Shown here piece after piece: positions 24,141-35,249 of a stretch of DNA of 64,000 nt. This DNA is from Pholiota molesta (taxonomy: Eukaryota > Basidiomycota > Agaricomycetes > Agaricales > Strophariaceae), in contig JACGCK010000067.1 in assembly GCA_014925825.1 (NCBI GenBank), positions 183,566 through 247,565 on the forward strand, read 5' to 3'. Numbering within the stretch: position 1 is the first letter of the stretch; each line of letters starts with the position of its first letter. The translations under genes were made by a program, and so were the position numbers. The notes under the pieces were generated by a model. That model saw only the letters and a list, made by a program, of their open reading frames with translations, did no database searches and was not told the DNA's origin.

Positions 24141-24860
24141 TGGGTAGTTACCCAAAGGTGAGCATTTATCCCTGGTGGTAGTTACCCAGAGGGGTCTTCA
24201 GAGCACGGGATTGGCTAGTTCTTGTAGGGGGGCCGGGAGGGTGGATCAGTGGCTTATGATGGAGCGGGTGATGGTATTTAATGCCGTGCATGCCGTGGGG
24301 GGTGGCGGGATGGGTTCCGACGGTCAGGGCACCGTGGATGAGGGCGGGCGCTGGGCGGGCGCTGGGGGCGCAGCCTAACATACGTAAACAACGTCGGATT
24401 TGATGCTCGGGGGGCCGCGCTCGCTGTAGGGCGGCGTCGGGGGCGTTTTCGAGCGGGAAAAAAAGGCGGTATGTATATAAATAATCTACGGACCTAATGC
24501 ACCTGTTTCCCCGCGTCGGGGAGGGCGGGAAGGGGTGGATTCAGCAGGGGGCTTATGGATGACGCTCTATATTTAGCGGGAAATATCTAATTTTAGATTT
24601 ATTCAGCTACGTAGCGCGGGCGCCTGCTCGCGTTTTCCGTTGTTTTTCCTCATTTCTCCCGCATTTTAATTGAAATATAACATTTATTTCATAAATTATA
24701 CCACTACTACAATGAATACATGATATCTAAGGGAAATACACAGGAGGGCAGAGCGAGGACGAGCGTTTCCTCGTCCTCGTCCTCGCTGCCCTGCCCTGCT
24801 CCTTCATGCTCGCCACTCGCTGTTCGTCGTACTGGCCAGCCTCCCCCTCCTCAGCGGTCG
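24141..24860. repeat. Left long terminal inverted repeat of foldback element 2
   Basis: Starts TGGGTAGTTACCCAAAGG and is the inverse of about 27688-28388. Within it are the shared blocks gcctaacatacgtaaacaac and gaggacgagcgtttcctcg. The inverse similarity continues inward through the minisatellite with more gaps. Confidence 0.85.
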
Positions 24861-24889
24861 GTCGTCGCCCTCTCCGTCCGTGGTGCTCG

Positions 24890-25345
24890 CTGACCGTCGG
24901 TCGTCCTCGCTGGCCGTCCGTGGTGTTCGCTGGCCGCGTTTCGTGCTCGCTGGCCATCCGTTGTGCCCGCTGGCCGCCGTTCGTGCTCGCTGGCTGTCGT
25001 TCGTGCTCGCTGGCTGTCGTTCGTGCTCGCTGCCGGCCGTTCGTGCTCGCTGCCCGCCGTTCGTACTCGCTGCGCCCGTCCGTAGTACGCGCTGACCGCC
25101 GTTCATGCTCGCTGCCGTCCGTCGTGATGGCTGGCCGCCGTTCGTGCTTGCTGGCCGTCCTGGTGCTCGCTAGCCGCGTTTCGTGCGGGCTGGCCATCCG
25201 TCGTGCGGGCTGGCCGTCGTGGTGCTCGCCATCCGCCGTTCGCGCTCGCTGGCCGCGTGTCGTGCTCACTGTCGCTGGCCGCCATTCGTGCTCGCTGGCC
25301 GTCCGCCGTGTTAGCTGGCCACCGTTCGTCCTGGCTGGCCGTCCG
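24890..25345. repeat. GC-rich 20-22-bp minisatellite, left arm
   Basis: More than twenty variants of cgttcgtgctcgctggccg follow one another with a 20-22-bp period. The inverse array is in the right arm at about 27310-27690. On the minus strand a 180-codon frame (24727-25269) reads through most of the array with repeated SEHERRPAST-like peptides. It lacks any recognised domain and is most simply a by-product of a stop-poor GC-rich repeat. Confidence 0.85.
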
Positions 25346-26008
25346 CCGAGCGCGTCGACGGTGGATGTCGATGGCGGTATGCGGATGCGAAGCGCGGGTG
25401 ACGGGGTGGGAACGGTGCCGGTTTAAGTTGCCTGTGAGAGGCGAGGGGCATGCGTCGAGGGCGTGGTTGGGAGGGTGGAAGGTGGAAGGAGGGCAGCTGG
25501 TGGAAGGAGGGCTGCTGGTGGAAGGAGGGCAGCTGGTTGTGGTCTCACTGTCGATGGCGGCCGTAGCCACACTCCTGCCGGCACCCGCCGCCACACGCCT
25601 CCACTCACCGACTCGTGCCTGCACCGTACCTGTCCCCCCGTGCCGTCTTCCCTGCGTGCGTCCGGTCGGTCGTTCGGCATTCGTTCGTGATGTCGAGAGA
25701 AGAACACCAGCAGGGGAGAGGAGGGCGGGGGGCGAGCATCCGCGCTCTACGCGTCCGCTCGTACATAGACCCGTGCTAACGCAGCGAAGAGCCGGCCTAC
25801 ATCCCTCGTTGGAGGGGAGAGGCACACGGCTGGGGCAGGTATGGCGGGTGCTCGTTGGTCGATGCGGGCGGGTTGTTCGGCAGAGCCGGCCCACATCCCT
25901 CGTTGGAGGGGAGGGGCGCACGGCGGTGGAGACGGCAGAGCGGTGGACAGTGGAGGAGGGACGCGGCGAGAGGGACGCGGCGAGGAGCAGGTGGTGGTAA
26001 AGAAGGAA

Positions 26009-26700
26009 GATCAACCATGTTCAACATGGTTGATCGCTTTGGCCGGCGATTCCCGCGACCTACCCGATTGGCTGGATCATCCGGCCCGTGTCCTTCCAAC
26101 TTCATGCTCGTCGTTCACGGCGTCTCGGACGACCTCAATTCGAAGTATATAAGTAAAACTAAGTATCTAGTTACTATATAGTATCAATTTATTTACGTTT
26201 CAATGTACTCCGGCCTATAGAAACGACAATATTGACATGGCTCACTTTGAGCCAAGATGCAATTAAGAAATCTAACACATATTTGACCGCTTTCCAATGG
26301 AATCTATGGGAGGGTGCATAAAATTTATTTCTCATTCAGAAAACTATCTGAAAATGTTATATACATTATCCATTATTAATTGGCATAATTTATAGCCAAG
26401 TAACTAATGAAGATCTGCTCCAAAAAAATTATCTTCATTGGAAGAGTTTGAGTGTGGATCCGTGAATCACCACGCAGTTATTAAAACGGAAGAAAATGAA
26501 GTGCCAAGGCATTATTCTCAGCCCAAATTTTTATGTAGGGTCGCACTACTGACTAGTTACTAATATACATGTTAAACAAGCGATATGAAGGCCTACGGAC
26601 ATCGTAAACGACGTCCTCGACGATGGTGAAAGCACCGGCAACACAATGCCGGCGCTTTACAACTCCGCTTCAATTCGAAATCAACCAACATTTGGTTGAT
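26009..26700. other. Central AT-rich segment of foldback element 2
   Basis: This is the spacer between the arms. A 27-base perfect inverted repeat with an odd central base (26009-26035, GATCAACCATG...CATGGTTGATC) lies on one side. A similar shorter one (about 26680-26700, ATCAACC...GGTTGAT) lies on the other. No gene is seen. Confidence 0.55.
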
Positions 26701-27309
26701 ATCCGTACCTAGCACTCATCCATCCACCACCTCCCTCGTCACATCGACGCCCACTACCCACCCACGTTGTCCACTACCCACCGTCTGGACCACCACCCAC
26801 CGCCGCGTGCTCCTCCCCTCCAACGAGGGATGTGAGCCGGCCCCTGGCCCGCCGACGACGACGACGCCCGCCGTGTGCCCCTCCCCTCCAACAAGGGATG
26901 TGGGCCGGCTCGACAATGCCCACCGCGACGCGCGTGCCTCGCTGACGCCCCCACTGCGTCCATCCCTACCGACGGACGGACGACCGGCGAGCATCGCGGC
27001 CAGCAAGCGCGGCGGCCAGCGAGGAGGGCAGCGGCCAGCGAGTGAGGACCAGGGAGCGGGCTGGTGGATGTGAGAGGCAGCGGGTGCGAACGAGGGGCGA
27101 GTGAGTGCAGGCGCGCAGAGCGAGCGGGTAGGGGTGAGTTTTGCCCCCGCCGTTTCGCTGGTCGCCACCCCTCCCACCTCCTATCCACCACCACCAACTT
27201 CCAGATGCCGTGCGACCCCCCCTCCAATGAGGGATGGGCTGGCTCTAACCACCCCGTCACCCGCGCTTCGCATCCGCATACCACCATCGACATCCACCGT
27301 CGACGCGCT

Positions 27310-27690
27310 AGGCGGGCGGCCAGCGAGCACGGCGACGGCCAGCCAGCTCGACGGATGGCCAGTGAGCACGAAACGCGGCCAACGAGCGCGAACGGCGTCT
27401 AGCGAGCATCAGGACGGCCAGCCAGCACGACGGACGGCAGCGAGCATGAACGGCAGCCAGCGCATACTACGGACGGGCGCAGCAGCGAGCACGAACGGCG
27501 GCCAGCGACCACGACGGACGGGCAGCGAGCAGGAACGGCGGCCAGCACGTGCTACGGATCGGGCGCAGCGAGCACGAACGGCGGCCAGCAAGCAAGACGG
27601 ACGGGCAGCGAGCACGAACGACAGCCGGCGAACACGAAACACGGCCAGCAAACACCACGGATGGCCAGCGAGGACGACGACAGACCGCTG
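27310..27690. repeat. GC-rich 20-22-bp minisatellite, right arm
   Basis: The inverse orientation of the left-arm array, reading agcgagcacgaacggcggcc and variants on the plus strand. It is shorter than the left array by roughly 100 bp. Confidence 0.8.
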
Positions 27691-28388
27691 AGGAGGGGGA
27701 GGCTGGCCAGTACAACGAACAGCGAGCGGCGAGCATGAAGTAGCAGGGCAGGGCAGCGAGGACGAGCGTTTCCTCGTCCTCGCTCTACCCTCCTCGGTAT
27801 TCCCTATAGATATTATATATTCAATGTAATGTATATTTATGAAATAAATGCTATATTCAAAGCAGAACCAATGGAAATAAGGAAAAGCGACGGAAAACGC
27901 GAGTAGACGCCCGTGTAATGTAGCCGAGAATGTCCAAAATTAGATATTGCGTGCTAAATATAGGACGTCATCCATAAGCCCCCTGCTGAATCCACCCCTT
28001 CCCGCCCTCCCCGACGCGGGGAAACAGGTGCATTAGGTCCGTAGATTATTTATATACATACCGCCTTTTTTTCCCGCTCGAAAACGCCCCCGACGCCGCC
28101 CTACAGCGAGCGCGGCCCCCGAGCATCAAATCCGACGTTGTTTACGTATGTTAGGCTGCGCCCCCAGCGCCCGCCCAGCGCCCGCCCTCATCCACGGTGC
28201 CCTGACCGTCGGGACCCATCCCGCCACCCCCCACGGCATGCACGGCATTAAATACCATCACCCGCTCCATCATAAGCCACTGATCCACCCTCCCGGCCCC
28301 CCTACAAGAACTAGCCAATCCCGTGCTCTGAAGACCCCTCTGGGTAACTACCACCAGGGATAAATGCTCACCTTTGGGTAACTACCCA
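27691..28388. repeat. Right long terminal inverted repeat of foldback element 2
   Basis: Inverse of 24141-24860. The right repeat also includes the copies of the palindromic GGGTAACTACCC that end the element. Confidence 0.85.
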
Positions 28389-28420
28389 GATTTCATGTAT
28401 AATATTAGCAGCTACAGGTG

Positions 28421-30348
28421 GGGGGCGCCCGATTCCATCACAATGCCCTTCTCCCGCAGGAACGCATCCCACTTCTCGTTCCGCCACTCTCGTCCCATGT
28501 CCACGCGGATTCGTTTCAGCTTCCTTCCCGTCTGGGTTTCGGCCTCCGCGACGTAGTCCTTGAGGGCCTGGAGTGTGACGTCCGCCGATTTGTGGGTGAG
28601 GAAGTATCCGTGCTTCACAGAGGACGCGCCATCGACGACGAGCATCATATAAGTCGCACCACCAAATGAGGGTGTGTTCTGCATCACGAAGATATCCATA
28701 TGTGCGCGTTCGTTGACCTCCACCTCCTTTTCGAATACCTCGTCGTATGGGCGTGCAGCATGCTTCCCGTAGATGCAGTCTTCACAGGTACCCTTCTCGT
28801 CAATGTCCCCGTTGACTTGTAGTCCTGCGAGTAGGCCTTGCTTCGCCAAGGTGCGGATGGTGGATACGCTAGCGTGCCCAAATCGACGGTGCCAGACTTC
28901 AAGGTTCACCGGTTTCTCATGAGATTTCGCAGCCATGGCGTGAACCGGATCGGTGAGTGTCAGTTTATACATCGATCCCAATCGTTCACCAGCCATGAAC
29001 GCTGTTCCGCTAGGATCTACGAACGTTGCGCGCGCATTCCCGAAGGTTACTGAGAATCCTGCAATATCAAAACGGCCGACAGAAATCAAATTGGCAGTGA
29101 GGTCGGGCGTATGAAGGACAGAATTCAGTGTTAGGGTGGTACGTGTATTCAGTCCTGGTGATTCGATGATTTTCGTAACCGAGCCTTGCCCAAGGATTCG
29201 GAATTTCCCTCCCTTACTCGCAGATTGTCCCTCTCGCGGTGTGTCGAATGCAACATAATCCGCGCCAAAGTCTGATCGGTTAACAAAGCAGTGGTCGCTT
29301 GCACCGGAATCGGCGTAGGAGATAGTTTCGGCGACATCAGCCACAGATGCGGCAAGGAAAGCTGCGTCGGATACCACCACGGGTTCGTTTGCGTGCATCG
29401 TATCTGCCATGAGGACCTTGTACGAGTTCTCAACGACTGGTTTCTGCTCTGTGGTTGCAAGCACGGCAGTAGTGGGTGCAGTGGGGGTGTTTACCGCGAC
29501 CTTCTTACGGAAGTGGGGAGGGAATTGGCCTTCCTTTCCTCCTCCTTCCCAGTAACAGTCTTCGTCGATGTGACCTCTGCGGTGGCAGTTTTTGCACTGA
29601 AGTACTGACTTCGACTTCGTGGTCTTGGTGTTTGTGGCGAGCGCTGTGATCCCTCCAGCTGCATTTGGTATGTTTCTCCCAATGCGAGCCCAGTGGAAAT
29701 TCAACTTTGATACGAGCTCCATTGATGTAGGGGTGTCATAGAGCGTGGCGACGATGGTATCCCAGGAGGAAGGAAGGGAGGCGAGCAAGATTATAATGAA
29801 ATCTTTGTCAGTAATATTTGCACCAACATCGTTCGCAGTCGACCACTTGGTTCGGAGGTTTGCTATGTGTGCGACAAGATCTTCACCCTCTTTGAGCATT
29901 GTATTCCGGAGTTCTCGTTGTGCGTTTACGGCGTATAGGGTTGATTGTATGCCATATAAGTCCTTGAGTGATTTCCACGCTTCAGCGGCTGTTCCGTCGG
30001 ATGACATGCCCAATCCAACCGGGTTTGCACAGTTGTACAAAAGTAATCCCATCGCCCATGCATCACGGACGGTCCACTCGTCCAACGATGGGGTCAAGGA
30101 GTACCATGGGGTTGATTCAGGAGCTGTAGTTGTGGTGGCGGCTTCAGATTCCTCCACGGTAGGTACGTGGTAATGGTAGGGGTAGGGCTAGTTTCCTCTG
30201 GTTTGGAGATTGTACCGTCGAGGTATTTCTCCACGCTTCGGATCCTCGCTGTAGTCAGAATCCATCGGCTCCAGGAGGGCCAGTTCAAGCCGTCAAACTT
30301 CTGCGCATCTGGTAGGATAGGGGGTGTGTTTGTGGTATGCGAAGTCAT
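28421..30348 (-). pseudogene. Copia gag, protease and 5' part of integrase
   Basis: The initiator Met is at 30348 (MTSHTTNTPP), 81 nt after the 5' LTR. The gag N-terminus (DAQKFDGLNWPSWSRWI) is in one frame, but the rest of gag (EESEAATTTT...) is in another, with the shift near 30160-30172 beside a tacctacc repeat. From about 30157 the frame is open for 581 codons: a UBN2-like gag, a zinc knuckle (CKNCHRRGHIDEDC, CX2CX4HX4C), an aspartic protease motif (YADSGASDH), a gag-pre-integrase segment (WHRRFGHAS) and integrase (DxF and VDMGREW carrying the first two Asp). It stops just after the SGAP point where foldback element 2 begins. The element cannot make intact Gag-Pol as sequenced. Confidence 0.93.
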
Positions 30349-30429
30349 TGCACGTAGTGTTTGTAAAATCGTATGATCTGCCGTTTGTGTGTCTGTTCGT
30401 GAATTCAGAAAAAGGCGGGGCCCATAACC

Positions 30430-30820
30430 TGAAAGACGAAGTAAAATACTCAAATGTCAGACACGGATGTGGTGACAGATGATATTGGGCTAACTACCTG
30501 AAAGACGAAGTAAAATACTAAGAGTAAGGTAGTCAGCGACATATGTAAGGCAAAGGTAATATAACGAGCATACCTCAAATGTCAGACACGGATGTGGTGA
30601 CAGATGAGGTGTATGTACGAATAATCAAAGGTATAAGTATTACGGGGGATAACGGAACGAGCATGGTGTGCACGTTCCATGGTCCCCAAGATATCATGAA
30701 GTGAAATATGGTGGAGTATATGGCGCGCATGTGCATCGCCGGAATAGGAAACATAGAGGATAAACGGGGTAAGGAAATCAGTAAGTAAAAGAGAGAGACC
30801 GTGTAGTATCTACTTCAACA
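30430..30820 (-). repeat. 5' LTR of the copia element
   Basis: 391 bp, equal in length to and apparently the same as 21209-21599, followed by target duplication agtac at 30821-30825. The sequence just inside it on the coding strand (ggttatgggccccgcc) is a possible primer-binding site. Confidence 0.93.
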
Positions 30821-30825
30821 AGTAC

Positions 30826-31194
30826 AGGTGGTACGGGAATGGTTTCTTAATTACCTTGGGTATGGGGGTCATATGGACGTCTAGGCAAAGAGCTGGAGGG
30901 ACATCTCTGTATGATCAATGTGCTCTGGGTCCGGAGGCGAAGATACGTAGCTGGCATGTATCGGGATAATCTTCGGGAATCGGGACACAGTGGCCTGGCA
31001 GGGGCCAATGCTGTGTATAATCTATCACTATCACTATCACTATCACCGAGGTGTCAATGCGTCTGAGCTTATCTCAGATTCGTTCGCTGGGACAAGCGAG
31101 TAAAGCACTGTCAATCCATGGGCTCTATTCAAATCCGTCTGGTGCATAGGTGCGTTATAGCTATTTCGAGTTAATATCCATGCTCTCCGATAGG
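30826..31194. other. Spacer before block C, with a short microsatellite
   Basis: No gene is seen. Four tandem copies of tatcac lie at 31023-31046. Block homology with 4260 onward starts at about 31195. Confidence 0.5.
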
Positions 31195-32106
31195 CCCATC
31201 CCGATCAGAACAAGTTAACTGGTCCCTTCCGTTCAAATAATCCTCCGAAAGTGTGTAGTCATCTATCTCCATCGTAATTCGGGCGTATCTGGAAAAAGCT
31301 CACTGCTATCTGTTTGTCTAGCCCTGTCAAATGGAAATGGGCCGGCATCTGACTACCCTCTCTGATTTCGACACGGCCTTGTGCAATCGCTGCAGATTAA
31401 TCTCGAAGATCATACTACAAAGGAATCCCTCAGCAATGTGCGGTCTCCGTCACCTTCAGCACTCGTATCTGCAACCCCGACGCTGCTAGAGCGACCTCTA
31501 GATGTATTGGTCATACCGGCACCGTCAGTGCCCTGATCCGGCGCCTTCCAGACCGCCGATTCCTATCTCTCCATCGACTCCGAATCAGCGTCTTCCATGC
31601 ACTGCAACATCACCTCGCGCTCCGCTGCTCCGGATGGCACACGCTGCGGCTTCGCCTATATATTGCGCTGCCGTCTTAAATTGTTGGGCTCGTTGAAAGT
31701 GTTGCTTCGAGTATTCTATCGTTTCGAGATGATTTTGGCGGTAGGGTTGTCGTGTTGAATAACCACGGCTTGCGAGGGTTGATTTCAGGCTCGAGAGACT
31801 GCAACTCAGTAATACGCAGAGGGTGTGTCAATTGCTGTTAGTAGATGCAGATAGGCTGAATTGAGCAGATCGGACTGGCCAAAGAGGTTGAAGTGCTTAA
31901 GGCGGTGAAGCTCAGCGAAGCAATCGTTCATGAACTTTAATTTGCAGCACGCCAACATGAATCATTGACGATTTCACACAACACTGATCCTAAACATTTC
32001 GACGGTCACTCGAACCTGTGCTATGTAAGTACCAACGTGTATCGCCGACTGTTCTCCGCCGACGTAGATATCTCGCTCTCTTCCCATCCCTCAACACATC
32101 TCACCC
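31195..32106. repeat. Upstream flank of DUF6535 copy C
   Basis: The counterpart of 4260-5589 without the solo LTR. It runs up to the start codon at 32107 and presumably includes the promoter. No gene was found in it. Confidence 0.75.
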
Positions 32107-35100
32107 ATGAGCGAAAGCCAAGCCCAGAACGTCCAATCAAACACCGCGGATGTTCTGCCGGATTCCACAGCAGTCAGTTTACTCAAGTTCCATCGATGCA
32201 CCTAATTGATATCACGTCAAGGGTACTGGGCCAGGAATAAAGCCTGTGGACATCGATGCTCCATACGAACATGCACCTCCAAAGGACGGTAATCCATGGA
32301 CAACACTCCTGACACCCGAACTCGAGGTGGATACATTGCGCTGCGACGCATGGAAAGACGAAGTCCAAAATTTGTTGATCTTCGTGAGTCGACTATCACT
32401 ATTATACCTCGTTGATCATTTTTCACCAGCACTTACATATACTGTGGCCAAGGCGGGTCTTTTCTCGGCTGTCGTCACAACGTTCATCGTCGAATCCTAC
32501 AAGCTCCTCCTGCCGGATCCGAATGCCGCTATGACCGGCCTACTCTTCCATATCGCCAGCGGACTCAACAACACTTCCCCTTTCCCCTCATCGGTTAGCC
32601 CAGAATCCATACTCATACCATTCTCGCAAACACCGTCTGCCATCAGGATCAATGTTTTCTGGTTCATCAGCTTAATCCTCAGTCTCACGACCGTTCTTGT
32701 CGGCACCATCGCTCTCCAATGGCTGCGAGAACATCAATCATATGGTGGATATTCTAGCAAAGAGAAGTTGGCGATGCTACACATGCGGTCGGAGGCCTTA
32801 GAAGCATGGTATCTGCCGCAGATATTCGCAGCTCTTCCTCTACTACTTCAAACCGCCCTTGTCCTCTTCCTGGCTGGATTGATTGATTTCTCCTTGCCCC
32901 TTGGAACGAAGCTCATGATGCCTGTCTCTATTATTGTTGGACTGACACTGCTGTTCCTCGCAGCGACTACAATTCTTCCGTCACTCCAGGGCCTTTCTTT
33001 CTTTTGTGGGCTGTATCCTCGGAAATCAGTACCAACTCCATGTCCATTCAAATCTCCCCAGTCTCATGCATTCCGAACCCTATTTGGGATTGCCCTTCGT
33101 GCAATTTTCCATATCATTCCCTCTCCGGAGCTCTTCTATGATATGAGCTCGCCTAATAAGAATAGGCACCGGGGTTTGAGAATAAAAAATCGTTCCTTAC
33201 TCATTGCAGATCATTTGGTACCATCTGTACGCAAGATGTGGAATCAACGCACTTGGCCTACCCTTGACCGAGAATGGCTTTCTCTGCGCGATGCATGTTC
33301 TCATCGCATAGTTGATCATGATCCCGATCTTTATCACCACCGAGCCCACTGGGAAGACACCTTCCCTCTCAGTGATGCGACTCGATATTTGGTCAAGGTA
33401 GCACAGCAGGCACCGGGCTTCAAACATACAGACTCATTTCTCGCTGCCTTAGTTTATTGTTTCAATGAACTAGCTGAATCTATATGGATATCTACTGACT
33501 ATTGTGAACGCAGAGACCGTCATAACAATTACTTTGAAGCCATTCATTCGATGCTTCCCAAGTCTTGCTCTATGTCAAATCTTCTCCTTCATGGTGGGAT
33601 TTATAATTTTAATCAACTAAAGGAAGATTACCTTCTCTGGTACATTGGGCGCCTAAAGGTCAAACTGCGGTTATTTAGTACCGACCAAACCATGATTTTT
33701 CTACGCCTACTTTTAAATCAACACCCCTCACCAGCACTACTTCAGTACCACCAAGAAATGTGGATGCGGGTAATACATCTCATTGGCAATATTTCACCAT
33801 TGACACCTGCCATTACCATTGGTTCCCAATCTATCCCTATTCCTGCCATTGCTGAGAGGTCTACGGTATACACTATATTATCCGATGAACATCTCGCACC
33901 TGGTAGGAAATTACCGCAGATGTCCTGTTTACTGCATGTTAATCATTATACCATTAGGTCAACGATATCTAAATACGGCAAATATTCTCACCACAATATT
34001 CCAGTTGGCTGCTTCCCATCGTTCTTCCCGGGATCAGACAATAGAGTCCATTCTTGCACACCCAGAGATGGCTGAGGTGCTTGATACTTTGGCATCTCGA
34101 ACTGATGAGTATTTGGAATGGGCGCAGATAGAAACCCTGACTAAACAAGATACACTACGGGATATTGATGATCAGCTTACCCAGCTTGTGCAGTTTATAA
34201 CCGACCATTTTAACGCACGGTCCAACACATCATCAATTTCCCAGAATGCATCATTGGACATCTTATTTTACCTCACCTCGATATTCTCATGGAATCTATT
34301 GGACTGGTCGACACCTCGGAAAATTTTAGGGAACCAGGACAGCCATTTTGGGCAGGCACTCAGGTCATTGCTCGATGCTTTGCACAAGACGCGGACATCT
34401 GGCCGAAAGAATGATCTCCTTGAGAAACGGTTCCGAAAGAGGGTTGACTTTGGATTGGAGAGATTTTCTAACGAGTGGTGGAATAAAATCTTCGAACATC
34501 TTTCTGACCCTCGCATCACTGGACAAGGTGTGATCATCTCTTTTCATTTTACATAGTCGATTTCAATATTATTTCCTCATATAGGTCCCATTTCTGCTGC
34601 GGAGGGACCTCCAGATGCTACCATCCCACATCATCCTGAGGCCTCAACTGAAGGCGCTCGTACGATCAACGATTACCTTCTCCCATATTGGCGACCTTCG
34701 TCCAACGAGCCTGACGAAACGCGTCCTTCGGGTGATAACCACACTGCCACAGGGGAAGATCCCTTATCAGTTCCTCCGCCACCGCCATCGCCCAGCACCG
34801 CGGATCCCGATGGTGTAGCGCCACAGCAGGCCGCAGGGAACGAGACCAGCCTCAGCGACGCAGTGGATCTTCACCCTGATGCGCTCCATTTGGCCATCGA
34901 CGTTGGGCCGCCAACGAGCTCGCAGCACGTAGAAGCAGAGGCACCAGGCGCTGGTGGCGAATGCTCGTTGGACGAGGAGGGACCGGAAGATGTGGTTATA
35001 CCGTCATCAGTTCCTCACCCAGCGCCATCGCCCAGCGTCGCGGACCCCGAAGGTGTCGTGCCGCAACAGGCCGCCGGGAACGAGACCAGCCTCAGCGACG

Positions 35101-35249
35101 AATGGGATGTTCAGCATCTGGCCATCGACGTTGGGCCACCAACGCGCTCGGAGCACACGGACGCGGAGACTCGAGGCGCTGGTGGCGATCGCTCGTTGGA
35201 CGAGGCGGAACCAGAAGATGCGGTTATTCTTGTGGAATCGCCGATTTAG
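32107..35249 (+). CDS. DUF6535-family membrane protein, copy C
   Basis: A five-exon model: 32107-32172, 32222-32383, 32453-33902, 33958-34527, 34585-35249, giving 970 residues. Introns are 49, 69, 55 and 57 nt. Intron 1 has a cctaattgat branch-like site, and the 69-nt intron 2 is in frame without a stop. The start MSESQAQN matches copy B. The DUF6535 segment (DPWTTLL-like, FAGLFSAVVTTFIVES), about four membrane helices, the QLAAS...DEYLEWAQIE domain and a tail with two units of about 75 residues are in the same order as in B. Compared with B it lacks about 85 residues between the GPISAAEG-like start of exon 5 and the HHPEASTEGA motif. No frame damage was found, so it looks functional. Its role is unknown; multiple membrane helices suggest a membrane location. 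Confidence 0.87.

Larger units (their letters stand above)
24111..28420. mobile_element. Foldback element 2: 4310-bp GC-rich palindromic insert in copia integrase
   Basis: The insert splits the copia integrase and is flanked by an 8-bp direct duplication, gggggcgc (24103-24110 and 28421-28428), so its ends are fixed by the host reading frame. The arms are inverted copies. Paired minor frames 24166-24381 and 28148-28363, and 24175-24378 and 28151-28354, each sum to 52529, giving an axis at 26264.5. Near the ends both arms hold TGGGTAGTTACCC and a second GGTAGTTACCC. The outermost 30 bases of the two ends are only loosely similar. The interior holds a GC-rich minisatellite and an AT-rich centre. 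No transposase is encoded. The 8-bp duplication is compatible with a hAT-like or MULE-like mobilising enzyme; which one is not determinable here. Confidence 0.85.
21209..30820 (-). mobile_element. Ty1/copia retrotransposon, interrupted by foldback element 2
   Basis: Direct 391-bp LTRs at 21209-21599 and 30430-30820 appear identical. On the coding strand they read TGTTGAAG...TTTCA. A 5-bp duplication, agtac, flanks the element (21204-21208 and 30821-30825). Without the nested 4.3-kb insert it would be about 5.3 kb, a normal copia length. The gag-pol region runs on the minus strand in the copia order: gag, zinc knuckle, protease, integrase, reverse transcriptase, RNase H. A G-rich tract (ctgggggag on the minus strand) adjoins the 3' LTR and is a likely polypurine tract. 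The element is recent by LTR identity but no longer functional, because the integrase is split and gag carries a frameshift. Confidence 0.96.

Noticed and set aside
24806..27691. Many long open frames on both strands in the GC-rich foldback element
   Set aside because: They arise because the GC-rich minisatellite has few stop codons in any frame; none has a recognised domain.
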